The notes under the pieces are model-generated. The model was given only the letters and a program-made list of their open reading frames with translations. It was not told the origin of the DNA and did no database searches. From DASYAN01 sp036501345 (lineage in GTDB: Bacteria > Chloroflexota > Ktedonobacteria > Ktedonobacterales > Ktedonobacteraceae), in NCBI GenBank assembly GCA_036501345.1, contig DASYAN010000077.1, forward strand, positions 1 to 8,172: 8,172 nt of DNA, read 5' to 3'. Shown here in pieces: positions 5,968 through 8,172 of the stretch; the stretch's first letter is position 1, and every line of letters starts with the position of its first letter. A program made the position numbers and the translations under genes.

Positions 5968-5998
5968 AGTTCCGACTTGGCAAAAGGAAAAGGAACTT
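5968..5998. promoter_or_regulatory. Dyad site 1 in the Tn3 leader (candidate res or operator)
   Basis: AGTTCCGACT, a 14-bp spacer, then GGAACTT; AGTTCC and GGAACT are inverted repeats. The same arrangement recurs at 6074-6102, with the 10-bp left half identical. Sites of about 30 bp with dyad symmetry between the terminal repeat and tnpA are what a resolution site or a transposase-gene operator would look like. Confidence 0.4.
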
Positions 5999-6073
5999 GG
6001 CCCATTTGACCTATCCACTCCCCGTTTTCTTGAGCACGGTGAGGTCTTTCGATATACTCAACCGTGGGCCGAT

Positions 6074-6102
6074 AGTTCCGACTCCAGTGATTCTCGGAAC
6101 TT
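6074..6102. promoter_or_regulatory. Dyad site 2 in the Tn3 leader (candidate res or operator)
   Basis: AGTTCCGACT (6074-6083), a 12-bp spacer, then GGAACTT (6096-6102). It is a second copy of the dyad at 5968-5998, with centres about 105 bp apart, close to ten helical turns. It ends about 17 bp before the AAGGGAG ribosome-binding-like sequence, so a bound protein could also control tnpA transcription. No resolvase gene is visible in the window. Confidence 0.4.
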
Positions 6103-6144
6103 CTAGGCCAATGCACATGAAGGGAGTTTTGATGAAACACGCCT

Positions 6145-8172
6145 GTGAAGCGACAATGGGAGAATGAAGAATTAATTGAACATTGGATGCTCAGTGTCTG
6201 GGACCTCGCCCAGTTAGGCAACAAGACCGGGGCAACCCGTTTGGGATTTGCCGTGTTACTCAAGTTTTTCCATCGGGTAGGACGTTTCCCCACATTCAAA
6301 AATGAGGTAGCAGGTCAGGTCATCTCGTTTGTGGCAACGCAAGTCGGCGTAGCACCCGAAGTGTATCTGCAATACGACTGGCAGGGCCGAACAATTAAAG
6401 ACCATCGAGCGGAGATTCGCAGGCTCCTCGACTTCCGAGAATCGACGGTGGCCGATGCCGAGCAGATGCAACAGTGGCTCATTGCAGAGATCCTTCCACA
6501 AGAATACCAAGAGGAACGGCTCCGAGAGCAGGTCTATGCTTGGTTCCGACGAATGCATTTAGAGGCACCTACCCCAGATCGCCTTACTCGTTTGATCCGT
6601 TCTGCAACTCACACCTTTGAACAACAGTTCTGTGATGCGACCCTTGCCCGCCTTCCCGAAGCATCGCAAGCCGCTTTGGAAGCTCTGCTCTTGACGGAGA
6701 GCATTGCCTCTCCAAAATCTTTGGAGGAAGAAAAGGAAGAGCAGGAGGAGACAATCGAGAAGGGTACGGAGGTGCTAGAGGCGCAAACGACGAGTACGCT
6801 TGAGCACATACGCCGGGACGCTGGGCGGGTTGGACTGGCAACTATGTTGGAAGAGATGGCAAAATTACGGCGTATTCGGGAACTGATGCTTCCTGATAAC
6901 CTGTTTCCTGGTATTGCACGCAAAGTCCTGATGGTCTATCGCAACCGAGCCAGTGTCGAAGAGCCATCCCGAATGATGGCACACAGACCAGCCAAACGCC
7001 TGACCTACCTTGCGGCCTTATGTGTGATGCGTGCTGAGGAAATTACAGATGGATTAGTGGATTTACTCATTCAAATCGTCCATAAAATTGATGTGCGTGC
7101 CGAGAAGAAGGTTGAAGAAGAGTATCTCAGTGAATATAAGCGCGTGATCAACAAAGAAGGGATTCTTTACCGCATCGCTGAAGCGGCGGTTGGTCATCCC
7201 AACGAGAAAGTGCGCGATGTGGTGTTTCCGGTGGCGAGTGAAAAGCTCTTGCAGGAAGTGATCAAGGAGTACAAGGCAAAAAGTCCAGCATTTCGCCAAA
7301 AAGTCCAAACGATCATGCGTACCTCCTACAGTCACCACTATCGGCGGATGGTCCCACAACTGCTTGACATTCTCCATTTTCGATCCAACAACGAACTCTT
7401 CCGTCCAGTGATCGCCGCCGTTCAACTGGTCAAGGACTATGTCCATAGTCCTCGCCAATTCTATCCAGAGGATGAAAGCATTCCCATCAAAGAAGTGGTG
7501 GCCCCCAAGTGGCGCGAATTTGTGGTAGAACAGAACGATGATGGCACAAGCCGCGTCAATCGACTCAATTATGAAGTCTGCGTGTTGCAGGCACTGCGGG
7601 AGAAAGTGAGCGTAAGAGAGATCTGGGTGGAGGGAGCCAACCGCTATCGGAACCCGGACAACGATCTGCCAACGGACTGGAGCGCGAAGCGAGACACCTA
7701 TTACGAAGCACTACGCCAGCCAACCGATGCAGACACATTCATTGAGGGACTCAAAGAGGATATGAGGAAGGCACTCAGCTCGTTGAACGCCGCGATGTCT
7801 CATGTCAGCAACAAGGTGAAGCTCTTGCCAAACCGCAAGAAGCCGATTTGCCTTTCTCCACTTGATCCTCAGCCTGAGCCCCGCAATCTGGCTCACCTCA
7901 AGCAAGCCGTTGGGAACCGCTGGCCGATGACGAGCTTGCTGGATATGCTCAAAGAAACGGCCTTGCGCACCGACTTTCCTGATCTGTTCACGAGCGTCGC
8001 AAGCAGGGAACAGCTTCCCCGTGATATTCTCCAGCGACGACTTCTCCTGTGCCTCTATGGTTTGGGGACCAATACGGGTTTTAAACGTCTGCCCAGTGCC
8101 GATCCAGGGACCACCTATTCAGACCTGCGCTACATACGCAGTCGCTATATTCACAAAGAGCAGCTCCGCAAT
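6145..8172 (+). CDS. tnpA: Tn3-family transposase TnpA, 3' end outside window
   Basis: An uninterrupted frame of 676 codons reaches the window edge. The GTG at 6145 gives MKRQWENEELIEHW, typical of this family; the frame closes upstream at 6133-6135. The N-terminal DUF4158-type module carries GNKTGATRLGFAVLLKFF (25-42). A Glu-rich stretch at 193-206 is followed by the long helical linker region. YRNPDNDLP (501-509) and LCLYGLGTNTG (636-646), which opens the DDE Tn3 domain, are family landmarks. Members are close to 1000 aa, so about 300 residues, including all catalytic acidic residues, lie beyond the window and activity cannot be judged. The enzyme binds 38-bp end repeats and performs replicative transposition. 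A good SD (AAGGGAG, 6120-6126) sits 18 nt upstream, better placed for an ATG at 6132 that opens an overlapping 11-codon peptide, which suggests coupling. The element has inserted into the Mu/TnsB-type gene. Confidence 0.93.
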   Translation, partial: MKRQWENEELIEHWMLSVWDLAQLGNKTGATRLGFAVLLKFFHRVGRFPTFKNEVAGQVISFVATQVGVAPEVYLQYDWQGRTIKDHRAEIRRLLDFRESTVADAEQMQQWLIAEILPQEYQEERLREQVYAWFRRMHLEAPTPDRLTRLIRSATHTFEQQFCDATLARLPEASQAALEALLLTESIASPKSLEEEKEEQEETIEKGTEVLEAQTTSTLEHIRRDAGRVGLATMLEEMAKLRRIRELMLPDNLFPGIARKVLMVYRNRASVEEPSRMMAHRPAKRLTYLAALCVMRAEEITDGLVDLLIQIVHKIDVRAEKKVEEEYLSEYKRVINKEGILYRIAEAAVGHPNEKVRDVVFPVASEKLLQEVIKEYKAKSPAFRQKVQTIMRTSYSHHYRRMVPQLLDILHFRSNNELFRPVIAAVQLVKDYVHSPRQFYPEDESIPIKEVVAPKWREFVVEQNDDGTSRVNRLNYEVCVLQALREKVSVREIWVEGANRYRNPDNDLPTDWSAKRDTYYEALRQPTDADTFIEGLKEDMRKALSSLNAAMSHVSNKVKLLPNRKKPICLSPLDPQPEPRNLAHLKQAVGNRWPMTSLLDMLKETALRTDFPDLFTSVASREQLPRDILQRRLLLCLYGLGTNTGFKRLPSADPGTTYSDLRYIRSRYIHKEQLRN

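Noticed and set aside
5964..6167. 67-codon + strand ORF upstream of tnpA
   Set aside because: It covers both dyad sites and overlaps the tnpA start. Only its last 11 codons follow a good SD, so it is treated as a possible leader peptide only.
5916..6923. Minus-strand ORFs of 85-127 codons opposite tnpA and the Tn3 leader
   Set aside because: Antisense frames of the well-supported Tn3 transposase and its leader; no RBS or family features.
1..8172. CRISPR array, tRNA or rRNA genes
   Set aside because: No regularly spaced repeats and no cloverleaf or rRNA signature seen on either strand.

Overview
The window reads as a transposon-rich accessory region of a bacterial chromosome or plasmid. The transposase types (a Mu/TnsB-like DDE transposase with a 'PALICQVDEH' catalytic start, and a Tn3-family TnpA with the 'GNKTGATRLGFAVLLKFF' N-terminal module) and the amount of decayed intergenic DNA suggest a large, transposon-laden genome such as a Ktedonobacteria-like Chloroflexota. 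That placement is an inference from general resemblance; no rRNA, tRNA or housekeeping gene is present to test it.

Left part (1-3525). A repeat starts at about 214 (copy A, + strand) and a related sequence in inverted orientation ends at about 3269 (copy C, - strand). Between them lie two minus-strand genes of an unrecognised family: an intact 309-aa protein (398-1327) and a relative split by a frameshift (N-terminal part 2070-2342, C-terminal part 1502-2056). About 1.1 kb with no convincing gene follows; it is rich in short inverted and direct repeats.

Centre (3525-4840). A third member of the same family, 291 aa, lies on the + strand (3525-4400), divergent from the other two. Motif-by-motif comparison of the three proteins shows one shared C-terminal beta-rich module behind variable, charged N-termini. 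I recognise no known function. After it come 370 bases with almost nothing, then a 68-bp MITE-like element with near-perfect inverted ends and a TAA target duplication. The MITE has landed at the edge of a third repeat copy (copy B).

Right part (4840-8172). Copy B runs directly into the gene of a Mu/TnsB-type transposase, which suggests that the repeat is the end of that transposon type and that copies A and C are ends of a related element. This transposase is cut off after its first catalytic aspartate by the left end of a Tn3-family transposon. A 38-bp candidate terminal repeat begins GGGG at 5922 and supplies the new stop codon. Between this repeat and the Tn3 transposase are two similar dyad-symmetric sites (candidate resolution or regulatory sites). 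The Tn3 transposase (676 codons visible) runs off the right edge before its catalytic residues.

Overall picture (inference): a nest of mobile elements (Mu/TnsB-type ends, then a MITE, then Tn3) around three paralogous proteins of unknown function that are probably cargo or a locally duplicated accessory family.
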